Shown here in pieces: positions 1-6,429 of a stretch of 16,945 nucleotides of DNA. Positions within the stretch are counted from its first letter, which is position 1. Every line of letters begins with the position of its first letter. Below the pieces are notes generated by a model. It searched no databases and had not been told where the DNA came from. It saw nothing but the letters and a program-made list of their open reading frames with translations. The DNA is taken from NCBI GenBank assembly GCA_028706835.1, contig JAQTVL010000025.1:1-16945 (forward strand). The letters run 5' to 3'. Origin of the DNA: Phycisphaerae bacterium. GTDB taxonomy: Bacteria > Planctomycetota > Phycisphaerae > JAJVII01. Made by a program: the position numbers and the translations under genes.

Positions 1-133
1 GGGCCTTGCCGCACACTCGACAGGCGACAGCCAAGGTTTGGGTTGCCGGCGCGACGGCCACTTGTGGCCGGCCGTCAATGCCAAGCTCGCGGCGTTTCCG
101 CTCGCAAGCCGCTCTCAGGTCATCGCCGTTCAT
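1..133 (-). CDS. Partial small protein with zinc-ribbon start (cut by window edge)
   Basis: The ATG (complement of 131-133) overlaps the TGA stop of the replication initiator gene by four bases (ATGA), which argues for translational coupling and a real start. The 44 visible residues begin MNGDDLRAACERKRRELG, a charged helix-like segment, and reach a CRVCGKA motif just before the edge. A CxxC pair of this kind usually opens a zinc ribbon, but the second pair lies outside the window. It is the last visible gene of the leftward operon. Function is unknown; small zinc-ribbon proteins are common in mobile elements. The start is well supported; identity is not. Confidence 0.6.
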   Translation of the reverse strand, partial: MNGDDLRAACERKRRELGIDGRPQVAVAPATQTLAVACRVCGKA

Positions 134-918
134 GGTTCGCCCGCCTTCGGTTGTTCGCCGGATCGAATCGCCAAGTGGTTGTAGCTCACCTTCAGTGCCG
201 GGGCCGGGATGAAGGTTGACGGGGCGGCCCGGCCTTGGGTCTTCGGATCGAATAGCCCTTGCCAGCCTTGGGTAATTGACCGCTCGATACTGGCGATTGC
301 TCCATCATGGCCAAATGCCGCGAGCTGTCCCGCCTGTCGTTTGATCGTGGCTGGGGTCAGGGGCTTGCGGGCCTGTTGCCGGTAGGCTGTCCATTCAGTC
401 CAGGCCAGCCGGAATCGGTCGGTGTTCAATGCCAGGGGCAGATAGGGAAGGATTGCTTGCCAAGGATCGGCGGGGGCAGTCGCCTTGCCGCTCGCCTTCT
501 TATGGGTCTGGTTCAATTGGTTTGTCTGGTTCAGTTCTACTTTTCGGAGCGCTTCCGCTCTACTTTTCGGAGCGCCGGCGCTCCGGTTTGTAGAGCGCTC
601 CACTTTTCGGAGCGCTTCACTTTCCGGCGCGCTTCGGCCAGTCAGGCGGTAATGGTTCGATCTTCCATTGCCCGGCCGTTCAATGGTCAGCATCTTGGCG
701 GTTGCCAGCCATTCAAGATTGCGAATGACGGTGGCTACCGATAGCCCCGAATCGCTGGCAATTGTCCGAACCCCCGGCCAGCAGTCGGCATTGCGGCCGA
801 TCCTGTCAGCCAGGATCGCAAAGACGATCTTGCCGGCCGGCGGGGTTCGCCGCGCGGCGGCCAGGTCAGCCGACAGCTTGTAGAACCGCTCGGCTTTCGG
901 TCGGGTCGGTTCGTTCAT
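130..918 (-). CDS. Phage-type replication initiator (winged-helix DNA-binding protein)
   Basis: 262 residues. Residues about 25-93 form a winged-helix domain of the HTH_36 kind, with the recognition region around CWPGVRTIASDSGLSVATV and the wing ending in SNHYRLTG. A low-complexity linker (about 95-145) contains the repeated peptide ALRKVE, encoded by iteron-like DNA. The C-terminal part (about 150-260) has the pattern FRLAWTEWTAYR, then LTPATIKRQ, then SIERSITQGWQGLFDP, which is typical of phage and plasmid replication organisers. Such proteins bind repeats at the origin and recruit host helicase or loader. The start overlaps the AlpA-like gene's stop by four bases. Seen: domain pattern, repeats, coupling. 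Inferred: the protein binds the repeats within its own gene, as lambda O does. A transcriptional regulator with the same fold is the alternative. Confidence 0.75.
   Translation of the reverse strand: MNEPTRPKAERFYKLSADLAAARRTPPAGKIVFAILADRIGRNADCWPGVRTIASDSGLSVATVIRNLEWLATAKMLTIERPGNGRSNHYRLTGRSAPESEALRKVERSTNRSAGAPKSRAEALRKVELNQTNQLNQTHKKASGKATAPADPWQAILPYLPLALNTDRFRLAWTEWTAYRQQARKPLTPATIKRQAGQLAAFGHDGAIASIERSITQGWQGLFDPKTQGRAAPSTFIPAPALKVSYNHLAIRSGEQPKAGEP
538..632. repeat. Iteron-like direct repeats, candidate replication origin
   Basis: Three copies of a 15-mer, [TC]ACTTTTCGGAGCGC, lie at 538-552, 561-575 and 601-615, with a fourth differing at two positions at 618-632. A perfect 16-bp palindrome (GGAGCGCCGGCGCTCC) overlaps the second copy at 569-584. 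Directly to the left, 510-544 is only about 37% GC in a GC-rich region, as expected of a DNA-unwinding tract. The block sits inside the initiator gene, between the codons for its DNA-binding and C-terminal domains, the same layout as the origin within lambda O. Origin function is inferred. Confidence 0.55.
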
Positions 919-1223
919 GGTCTGCCCCCTCGCATGGCCTGCCAGCGCTCGCGGGCCGGGCAGCCGGCTTCGATCCAGCGGCGTAGCTCATCGGCTCGCC
1001 ACAAGGTTCGGCGGCCAAGTCGGATCGGCAACGGCACTTTCCCGGCGCTGGCCAGGGCCAGGTAGTGCGAGCGAGACACCCCGCACAGGGCGGCGGCGGC
1101 CACGGTGTCCACCAACAGCGGGGCGACAGCGGCCGGGCCGGCAGGCGGCGGCGCTGAACCACTCGCGGCCGCAGCAGCGGGCTGGCGATCGACAACGGCG
1201 GCTCCCTGCGGGTCAGCGGTCAT
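915..1223 (-). CDS. AlpA-like excisionase / helix-turn-helix regulator
   Basis: 102 residues from the ATG at 1223. The first 35 residues are an Ala/Pro-rich tail of low complexity. Residues about 37-90 match the small winged-helix fold of AlpA/HTH_17 proteins: LLVDTVAAAALCGVSRSHYL is the helix-turn-helix, PLPIRLGRRTLWRADEL is the wing and the DEL..W helix that ends most members. Proteins of this type bend DNA for excision by tyrosine integrases or activate element genes, and an AlpA-like gene near an initiator is usual in prophages and phage satellites. Its start lies 11 bases inside the preceding small gene and its stop overlaps the initiator's start (ATGA). A longer in-frame reading up to 1277 is possible but would overlap the upstream gene much more. 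Confidence 0.75.
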   Translation of the reverse strand: MTADPQGAAVVDRQPAAAAASGSAPPPAGPAAVAPLLVDTVAAAALCGVSRSHYLALASAGKVPLPIRLGRRTLWRADELRRWIEAGCPARERWQAMRGGRP

Positions 1224-1407
1224 TGGCGGCCCCCTTCGCTGGCCGGAAGAACCGGACCTTGACGCCAAGCCGCACAAGCTGTCGCTGAGCTTCGGCCCCT
1301 CGCTCGAAATCGTTGTCCAGCCGCGCCCTTTCTAAGACTACGAACCATGCTGTTGCACAATCGCGCGGGTCGGCGTCGATGGCCGGCTTGTCGTTCTTTC
1401 TGGTCAT
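1213..1407 (-). CDS. Small conserved-looking mobile-element protein, function unknown
   Basis: 64 residues, no recognised domain. It is hydrophilic and probably helical in the middle (WFVVLERARLDNDFERGAEA, then QRQLVRLGVKVRF). The arrangement 'LERARLDxDFExxAEAxRxLxRLGVxVRF' resembles short ORFs I recall beside AlpA-like genes in planctomycete mobile elements; this is memory, not a search. It is the first gene after the operator-like region and overlaps the AlpA-like gene by 11 bases, so it heads a four-gene leftward operon. No strong Shine-Dalgarno sequence is visible; the ATG at 1407 follows a seven-base-pair hairpin in the leader. Confidence 0.65.
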   Translation of the reverse strand: MTRKNDKPAIDADPRDCATAWFVVLERARLDNDFERGAEAQRQLVRLGVKVRFFRPAKGAANDR

Positions 1408-1416
1408 AGGCCATTG

Positions 1417-1437
1417 CTCCGAAAAAGCCCTTCGGAG
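1417..1437. promoter_or_regulatory. Leader hairpin upstream of the early operon
   Basis: CTCCGAA (1417-1423) and TTCGGAG (1431-1437) are perfect inverted repeats around a seven-base spacer. They lie 9 bases upstream of the ATG at 1407 on the minus strand, so the hairpin would fall in the 5' leader of the early operon mRNA. It lacks a T-tract, so it is not a typical terminator. It could tune translation or be a protein-binding site. Confidence 0.4.
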
Positions 1438-1447
1438 AATGGGCCAA

Positions 1448-1543
1448 GGTAACAGGCAGGTAACGTCAGAAAATGCAGATTGGCCTTGTTTTGCCGCGCA
1501 GAATCCATGTCGGGGGTAACATCAAAGGTAACATGTTACCTTT
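1448..1543. promoter_or_regulatory. Operator-like array of GGTAAC half-sites with a 20-bp perfect palindrome
   Basis: GGTAAC occurs at 1448-1453, 1459-1464, 1515-1520 and 1527-1532, with the inverted copy GTTACC at 1535-1540. The last two form the perfect palindrome AAAGGTAACATGTTACCTTT at 1524-1543, which contains the stop codon of the upstream gene. The array fills the only sizeable gap between the early genes and the gene at 2645-1536 and would cover the promoter of the early operon. Clustered half-sites plus a palindrome fit a dimeric repressor or activator. The binding protein is not identified; the AlpA-like protein and the C-terminal HTH protein next door are candidates. Confidence 0.6.
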
Positions 1544-2645
1544 CGGATTCCGCTTCAAGTGTGCCGTCCTTGTCCTTGCTCCCCCTGGGCATATCCGCCC
1601 GGCCACTTGCCAGGATTTGCCGAGCGCGCTGAAAGTCAGCCATTCGCGATAGGCTCTTGACGTGGCAGCCGGCGGCTTTGGCAATGGTTGCATTCGACCA
1701 GTCGGGATGGTCCGTCAATGCCGCAAGGGCCTTTGCTTCCTTGCTCAACTTCAACGAATTCGCCGGCGGCGGCGTTATGGGCGCTACCGGGGCCGACGCG
1801 GGCGCAGGGCCGGCGGGGGCCGCCGTTCCGTTGCCCTGGGGCGCGTCCGGTTCTGCCTTCTGCCGTGTCGCTTTCCCCCGCAGCCGCAAGCGAATTGCCG
1901 CTTCCTGGATCGCCGGCTTGATCGTCGGCCAGTCCTTGCGGGCTTGGCGGTAATCCCTCTTGTCCAGCGCGTTGACAAGCGTTAGGACCGACTGGGCGTC
2001 TTGCCCCGCGCTGACCAGCGCCGCGGCAATTGTCTTCCCGGCGACTACCACTCCTTCCCGCGATTTCTCACGCTCTACTGCCCCTTCGGCCCGAAAGTCA
2101 AAATCACCATTGCCGGTTCGGATTGGTCTTAGCCTTGCCGCCAGGCAGCCATCAACATCAACAATCCAGCGATCGACTTGATCGGCAAGTGGCGTTACTG
2201 CGGCTTGCAGGCCGTCCGCGTCCGCCGCCGGCGGTGTCGGTGTCACGAAGCCGTTCTGAATCAGCCGGGCGAGTTCATGGACGACGCGCCGGGCGTCCAT
2301 CATGACGGATTCCGCCCTCATCCTGGCACGTTCTTGCTTCTCCCGATTCTTGCTCCACAAGTCGGCGGCTGTGCATTGGGTGTCCACTTCCGCAACGGCG
2401 GCCTTCGCCTCGTTCCACTTGTCCGCCAGTCGTTGCCGGGTCATGGCGTCGCCGGGATGATCGATCAGCCCCACAATGCGATCTTCAAACCGACTTTCAA
2501 AGGCGGCGATACAGTACGCCCATTGCCATCCGCGGCTGTCAGGCCCCCTTAGTTCCTGGGTCCATTGCTTCAGGTCGGTCACAAGCGCGTTGATCGCCTC
2601 CAGCATGTTCCACCTGTCTGCGAAGACGGGCCGGCCTGGCGTCAT
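1536..2645 (-). CDS. Unknown protein with possible C-terminal helix-turn-helix
   Basis: 369 residues. The ATG at 2645 overlaps the stop of the JAB-like gene by four bases (ATGA), which decides this start over an internal Met at codon 14. Residues 1-260 are mostly helical and charged without a recognised family; there is a WQWAYCIAAFESRFEDRIVG segment near residue 40. An Ala/Pro-rich linker follows at about 270-298. Residues about 310-345 (DWSNATIAKAAGCHVKSLSR and onward) look like a helix-turn-helix similar to those in phage DNA-binding proteins. The gene ends inside the GGTAAC palindrome, so the protein may help control the early operon; that is inference. No catalytic motif was recognised. 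Confidence 0.65.
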   Translation of the reverse strand: MTPGRPVFADRWNMLEAINALVTDLKQWTQELRGPDSRGWQWAYCIAAFESRFEDRIVGLIDHPGDAMTRQRLADKWNEAKAAVAEVDTQCTAADLWSKNREKQERARMRAESVMMDARRVVHELARLIQNGFVTPTPPAADADGLQAAVTPLADQVDRWIVDVDGCLAARLRPIRTGNGDFDFRAEGAVEREKSREGVVVAGKTIAAALVSAGQDAQSVLTLVNALDKRDYRQARKDWPTIKPAIQEAAIRLRLRGKATRQKAEPDAPQGNGTAAPAGPAPASAPVAPITPPPANSLKLSKEAKALAALTDHPDWSNATIAKAAGCHVKSLSRMADFQRARQILASGRADMPRGSKDKDGTLEAESER

Positions 2646-3718
2646 CGGCGCTGGCCCAACTGGCGGATGAAGTACGGGACCTTCCGATGTATCACCGTGC
2701 CGAAGCGGACATCCAGTTCCTGGAACAGGTGGTATTCAACGTACGCGGAATCCCCCAGGAACCGCTTGATCTCCTTGGCGACGCGCAGCCCTTCTTTGCG
2801 CGGGCCTGTCCAGTCAAACTCTTCCGACCGCTCCGGGATGATGTTCAGGTCAATCGAATCATGCCACGCCCGCAACCGCGAAACCAGATCGGCGGGCAGG
2901 CCCAAGTACTCCGGGCGCAGACAAGCCCCCGTCGCGACGGACCCGGGAAAAGGTATGTCCCATAGCCCGGTAGACCCGTAGTCGAATTCAACGCGGACAA
3001 ATCGGGCGTAGTTGCTCAGGTAGCGGTCTTCTATGAACTCCCATACGACCAGTTCGTCCGCCGGGTCCAGGACTTCGTAAAAGGTCGGCCGGTACAATTT
3101 CAAATCGTGCTTCTTCCATTGCCGGTACTGCGCGTCGTACTTCCCGCTCACCTTCGCCCGCGCCCGCAATTCAACCCGCCAGTTGTTGTCGTAGTTGATC
3201 GGCCCCCACGCCTTCAGCCAGGCGCTATGAATGCGGCGGCGGTTGAAACGCCGGGTCTTGGGCAACGGCAGTTGCGGTAATTCGCAGCCGTCCCAGAAGT
3301 GGCCGTCGCAATGTATGTGCGTTGTCCATTCTTCATTGCCGCCGAAGTTGTAGAGAATCATCACCGGCAAGTCGCGATAGCGTTTCGGCACCATCGCCAG
3401 CAACGCCCGGTCGCGTTCCGGCTGCCCCACGGTGCGTTCGTTGTCGTGATACAGCCCGACAACTTCCAGCCCGTGTTGCCGGGCCACGGGGCCGGCCTTC
3501 TCGATCGCGTCGGCGATGTTGGCGAACCGGCCATCCGTGCTTTCCCAACGCTCCGTCCGGCCAACGGGCAGACTGGCGATGAAACACAACGGCCGGCGCA
3601 ACCCAAGAAGAATGCCGTAACCTTCGAGCGGATAGACGGCGGAGCAATGCTTGATCGCCCGCTTGCGGAATTGGTGCGTCCTGAGCGGCGGCGCTGGCGT
3701 GAGCGTTGGGGCTATCAT
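2642..3718 (-). CDS. Unknown protein with possible degenerate JAB/JAMM (MPN) domain
   Basis: 358 residues from the ATG at 3718, chosen because a perfect AGGAGG lies five bases upstream (3724-3729); a GTG at 3739 is the longer alternative. The N-terminal half resembles a JAB/MPN metallopeptidase: a Glu in YPLEGYGILLG (E32), a domain-length stretch, then VVGLYHDNERTVGQPERD (H91, N93, D103). In active JAMM enzymes the motif is HxH-x7-S-x2-D; here the second His is Asn, the Ser is Pro and the spacing is one shorter, so metal binding is doubtful. Residues 165-358 match nothing I know. It is translationally coupled to the next gene. A wholly unrelated fold is possible. Confidence 0.6.
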   Translation of the reverse strand: MIAPTLTPAPPLRTHQFRKRAIKHCSAVYPLEGYGILLGLRRPLCFIASLPVGRTERWESTDGRFANIADAIEKAGPVARQHGLEVVGLYHDNERTVGQPERDRALLAMVPKRYRDLPVMILYNFGGNEEWTTHIHCDGHFWDGCELPQLPLPKTRRFNRRRIHSAWLKAWGPINYDNNWRVELRARAKVSGKYDAQYRQWKKHDLKLYRPTFYEVLDPADELVVWEFIEDRYLSNYARFVRVEFDYGSTGLWDIPFPGSVATGACLRPEYLGLPADLVSRLRAWHDSIDLNIIPERSEEFDWTGPRKEGLRVAKEIKRFLGDSAYVEYHLFQELDVRFGTVIHRKVPYFIRQLGQRR

Positions 3719-3723
3719 TCTTC

Positions 3724-3729
3724 CCTCCT
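3724..3729 (-). promoter_or_regulatory. Strong Shine-Dalgarno deciding the start at 3718
   Basis: AGGAGG on the minus strand, five bases before the ATG. It is the clearest ribosome-binding site in the element and favours the 358-residue form of the JAB-like protein. A strong independent site here suggests that this gene pair is translated independently of the genes upstream. Confidence 0.7.
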
Positions 3730-3764
3730 CTGTCGGCACTGGCGATGGGAAGGCCAGATGCCTA

Positions 3765-3780
3765 CCCGTTTAAGAACGGG
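3765..3780. promoter_or_regulatory. Hairpin in the leader of the JAB-like gene
   Basis: CCCGTT (3765-3770) and AACGGG (3775-3780) form a perfect six-base-pair stem with a four-base loop, in the gene-free stretch 3719-3839. Neither side carries a T-run, so a classical intrinsic terminator is not supported. Nothing else was recognised in this gap. Confidence 0.35.
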
Positions 3781-3839
3781 TTCGATTCGGTCGGCGGCCG
3801 TCGTGCGCCCCATCGTTGCCCTCGGTCGTTGAATTTGCC

Positions 3840-4037
3840 TTATGCCGCTCGCGATGATACGCTGGACTTGGGTTCAGCACCCACGGCGGGACGGCTCCGC
3901 AAAGGCTCGCCGTGCGTAGGGCTGGATGGCGCGAACGCACCGTCGGCATCATCTGGACCCCATCTCACCAGCCACCACGTTTCCCGCGTCGGAGTCGAAA
4001 TCATCCCCGATTCGTCACCCATGACCCCACCGGGCAT
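3840..4037 (-). CDS. Possible small protein, unknown
   Basis: 65 residues if started at the ATG at 4037, just after the terminase stop; the same frame extends upstream to an ATG at 4118, which would overlap the terminase gene by 68 bases. The middle, MISTPTRETWWLVRWGPDDA, looks protein-like (aromatic-rich strand, then acidic turn); the C-terminus is Pro/Ser-rich. No family was recognised and no good ribosome-binding site is seen, though an inverted repeat CGACCAGTGGTCG lies at 4038-4050. It may be a real small gene or a fortuitous frame. Confidence 0.35.
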   Translation of the reverse strand: MPGGVMGDESGMISTPTRETWWLVRWGPDDADGAFAPSSPTHGEPLRSRPAVGAEPKSSVSSRAA

Positions 4038-4050
4038 CGACCAGTGGTCG

Positions 4051-4695
4051 TCAACCCAATTCGCGTCCACATTTCGGCAGCAAAACCCGCAGCAGTTCAC
4101 GGATTGCGGTGTGCGCATCTACCAGTTCAACAGCCCGGCTCACCGTGCCTTGGCGGACAGCAACGCGAGCCTTCTTCACCAATCGCGTGTTGACGCCACG
4201 GCTGCGAAGCTCGCCAAGCGTCGCGCTACCATCAACGAACGGCTCAAAATCGGCCGCGTCGCCCTCAAAGGCGTGGGCGGCCAGTTCCCGCAACAGCCGG
4301 TCGGTCGTGATTCCACAGCGGGCCAGACGGGCGTCTACGGCCGCCGAAATGTCAACATTTGTTAGCAGCCGGTGGCCGGCCTGCCGGGCGGTCTTCGGGC
4401 CGAAGCCAGCGGCGACGGCCGCCTGGGTTGCGTTCAGGTACGTCGGCCGGCCAGCAGCCAGGTAGTGATTGACAAATTGCCGTCGCCGGGGCGTCAGCGC
4501 CCGACCGGCCAGCGGGGCTTCCGTGTCGCCCGACGCCCGGACCCGCTCGGATTGTCGCTCCCTCGCCATTGACTCGTCGCGCTCGCCATTGCCCATCCGT
4601 ACGCAATCGACTATCGTTGAAGTGCCCGACGGAGGGGCAGGCGAGCCGCCTTCGGCCGCCGTCTGCCAGTTACCACGTCGGGCTTCTTTTCTCAC
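4051..4695 (-). CDS. Phage terminase small subunit (Terminase_2 type)
   Basis: 214 residues from GTG at 4695; ATGs at 4596 and 4569 are alternative starts because the first 60 residues are low-complexity. Residues 67-127 match the small-terminase signature: LTPRRRQFVNHYL, then NATQAAVAAGFGPKTARQAG (helix-turn-helix), then HRLLTNVDISAAV. The C-terminal part (KKARVAVRQGTVSRAVELV, then DAHTAIRELLRVL) fits the family's end. Small terminases recognise pac or cos DNA and hand it to the large subunit for packaging into capsids. No large terminase, portal or capsid gene is in the window, which suggests that the element uses a helper phage's packaging motor, as PICI satellites do, or that the other genes lie elsewhere. 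Family call is firm; role is inferred. Confidence 0.85.
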   Translation of the reverse strand: MRKEARRGNWQTAAEGGSPAPPSGTSTIVDCVRMGNGERDESMARERQSERVRASGDTEAPLAGRALTPRRRQFVNHYLAAGRPTYLNATQAAVAAGFGPKTARQAGHRLLTNVDISAAVDARLARCGITTDRLLRELAAHAFEGDAADFEPFVDGSATLGELRSRGVNTRLVKKARVAVRQGTVSRAVELVDAHTAIRELLRVLLPKCGRELG

Positions 4696-4734
4696 AGTCG
4701 CCGGCCCGCTCTTGGTCGTGCTCTGCTTGAGGAT

Positions 4735-4959
4735 TCAACCCGTGCCAGAATTCGGCTTGCCCGTGCCTTCCACCGGCGGCGCGGGCGGCGGCGGGTTCTC
4801 CCGATCCCGCCGCTCGGCCAGGAGCCGAGCCATTTGCCGGTTGAATGACGCCCGCTGCATTTCCGGCGGGTCGTCCTTGCAGACCACGATGTACCGCCTG
4901 CCCGGTGGCAGGACGGACGGTTGCGACCGGGGTGGCTTGGGTGGCTCGGGTTGTGACAT
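4735..4959 (-). CDS. Small unknown protein upstream of the terminase small subunit
   Basis: 74 residues: a Pro-rich start (MSQPEPPKPPRSQPSVLPPG), a short strand-like segment RRYIVVCKDD, a basic helix (EMQRASFNRQMARLLAERRD), and a Pro/Gly-rich tail. No family was recognised. The sequence is more protein-like than the overlapping frame that starts with GTG at 5047. It lies 39 bases before the terminase start and 84 bases after the HsdS stop, so it is probably co-transcribed with both. It could be a packaging or regulatory partner, but nothing shows this directly. Confidence 0.5.
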   Translation of the reverse strand: MSQPEPPKPPRSQPSVLPPGRRYIVVCKDDPPEMQRASFNRQMARLLAERRDRENPPPPAPPVEGTGKPNSGTG

Positions 4960-5043
4960 TAGTTGCTTCCTCAGATGCGGTTGATTCTACCGCCGCTCGG
5001 CGGCCTGTCCAGCATCTGGCCGCCGTCCGATTTACCGTGCCTG

Positions 5044-6429
5044 TCACGCTTTCGCCGGGCGCGTGCCCAGGATCATTTCTTCGACTTCATGGGCAACGTC
5101 GGCCGACACGTTCGCGACGGCCTGTCGCTCGCGGCCAACTTCGGCCCGCTTCCGCGCCGCCATGTCAACAATCCCATGTTGCACGGCCAGCGGCGGAAGC
5201 GGGACAGGCAAGCCCCGAAGATCATTGCTGTTTATCGACGCCAGGTTGGTAGTTTGCTTCGCCCTTGACCGGAAGTAGTTTCGGGCGGGGCTTGTGTGCA
5301 TGTACTCAAGGACATAGTGCGGCAATGCCATGTCGCCATTGACGCGGACTTTCAGGATATGGTTTTGGTGTACGCAGTCCGGGATTTCATCATTCCAGAT
5401 TGCCGGCCGGCCGACAAGATCGGCGCTGTTGCCTTCGCATACCAGCAAGTCGCCCGCCTTCAGCCGGAAGGATTCCATTTCCGAATCGGGCACTTCAATA
5501 TACTTGACGGTCCCCAGGTCCAACCGGCCCGCTTGCACGTTGGCGACGCGAAGGTACGGCCGGGCGTGCGCGCCGGGCCGGTTGCCGGGGCACTTTTGCA
5601 GCCCGTAGGAAACCGTGCCAATCTCGCCCAGGGCAGCCAGCGGATACTTCGCCTGGGCAAGTTGCCGGCCGCTTGCCAGATTGCGGCGAAGATAATCGAC
5701 GCTCCAGCGCTCTAGGTCCTTCCAGTACACGGCGAAGACCTTGGGCAGCATGTCGGCTTCGGCGGCCTGAATACCCAGGCGTTTGAGAATGTCGCGCCCA
5801 ATGTCGGCTTCCAGGGCGTTGGCCCGCGCCGTGGCCTGGGCGATAGTGGCCTGAGCTTCCTGCCAGCGCCGGACAATGGCCCGTTGGACGGCGAGCGGCG
5901 GAAGGGGCACTTCTATGTTTTCAAGGTCCGAAGGCTGCACGCGCTTGCGCCCGCTCGCCCCGCTTATCATGCTGTTGATCTTCTGCCGGAACGCGGACGT
6001 GCGAAACAGCAACTTGATGTATTCTGGTGAAGCTACGTCCGCCAGAACGCGGTAGACCGGGTATTCCGCACTCACCGCGACGGCAGGCATAGACATGGGC
6101 ACAATCCCAATCGCGCCGTTCCTTACGTCAATCTTGGAGTAGAGCACATCGCCGGCCCGGGCGCAGAACAGCTTGCCCTTGAATCCTTTCTTGCCGTTAA
6201 GGTTACGCGGTTCTAAGTCGCCGCCAAAATGCAACGTTACCAATCGAAGGTCTGCAAACTTCGCCTTGGCGCGGTCAACAACATCGAAGCGGCGCTGCAA
6301 AGCGGCCGACAGGGGCCTTATCATTTCGGTCGGCCAGTTCCAGCCCACGCTGAAGAAAGACGACACGCTCCACCGGTCCAAGTCCTTGAACCATACTGCG
6401 AAGGCCCTGGGATTGGCGGCGGTGGTCAT
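5044..6429 (-). CDS. Type I-like restriction specificity subunit (HsdS family)
   Basis: 461 residues from the ATG at 6429, which overlaps the stop of the small ORF before it; an in-frame GTG at 6513 would add 28 low-complexity residues. It has the two-repeat HsdS plan. Each half begins with a similar phrase (FAVWFKDLDRWSV near residue 10, FAVYWKDLERWSVDYLRRN near 240), carries a target-recognition domain, and ends in VPLPPLAVQRAIV or VPLPPLAVQHGIV followed by a long helix, the conserved spacer that binds methyltransferase subunits. The two recognition domains define a bipartite DNA target, which cannot be read from sequence. Together with the nuclease-methyltransferase gene upstream it should form a complete restriction-modification complex. 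High confidence in the family. Confidence 0.9.
   Translation of the reverse strand: MTTAANPRAFAVWFKDLDRWSVSSFFSVGWNWPTEMIRPLSAALQRRFDVVDRAKAKFADLRLVTLHFGGDLEPRNLNGKKGFKGKLFCARAGDVLYSKIDVRNGAIGIVPMSMPAVAVSAEYPVYRVLADVASPEYIKLLFRTSAFRQKINSMISGASGRKRVQPSDLENIEVPLPPLAVQRAIVRRWQEAQATIAQATARANALEADIGRDILKRLGIQAAEADMLPKVFAVYWKDLERWSVDYLRRNLASGRQLAQAKYPLAALGEIGTVSYGLQKCPGNRPGAHARPYLRVANVQAGRLDLGTVKYIEVPDSEMESFRLKAGDLLVCEGNSADLVGRPAIWNDEIPDCVHQNHILKVRVNGDMALPHYVLEYMHTSPARNYFRSRAKQTTNLASINSNDLRGLPVPLPPLAVQHGIVDMAARKRAEVGRERQAVANVSADVAHEVEEMILGTRPAKA

Noticed and set aside
538..632. CRISPR array
   Set aside because: Repeats are only 15 bases at uneven spacing (23, 40 and 17), lie inside a coding gene, and no cas gene is present.
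1524..1543. Palindrome as an intrinsic terminator
   Set aside because: It has no loop to speak of, is AT-rich, and its half-sites recur nearby, which fits an operator better.
3706..4365. 219-codon plus frame across the terminase end and the following gap
   Set aside because: It is antisense to the terminase signature and has no domain.
4670..5047. 125-codon minus frame with a GTG overlapping the HsdS stop
   Set aside because: Despite the overlap, its sequence is Ala/Gly/Thr/Arg-rich and looks like a shifted reading of the better 74-residue gene at 4735-4959.
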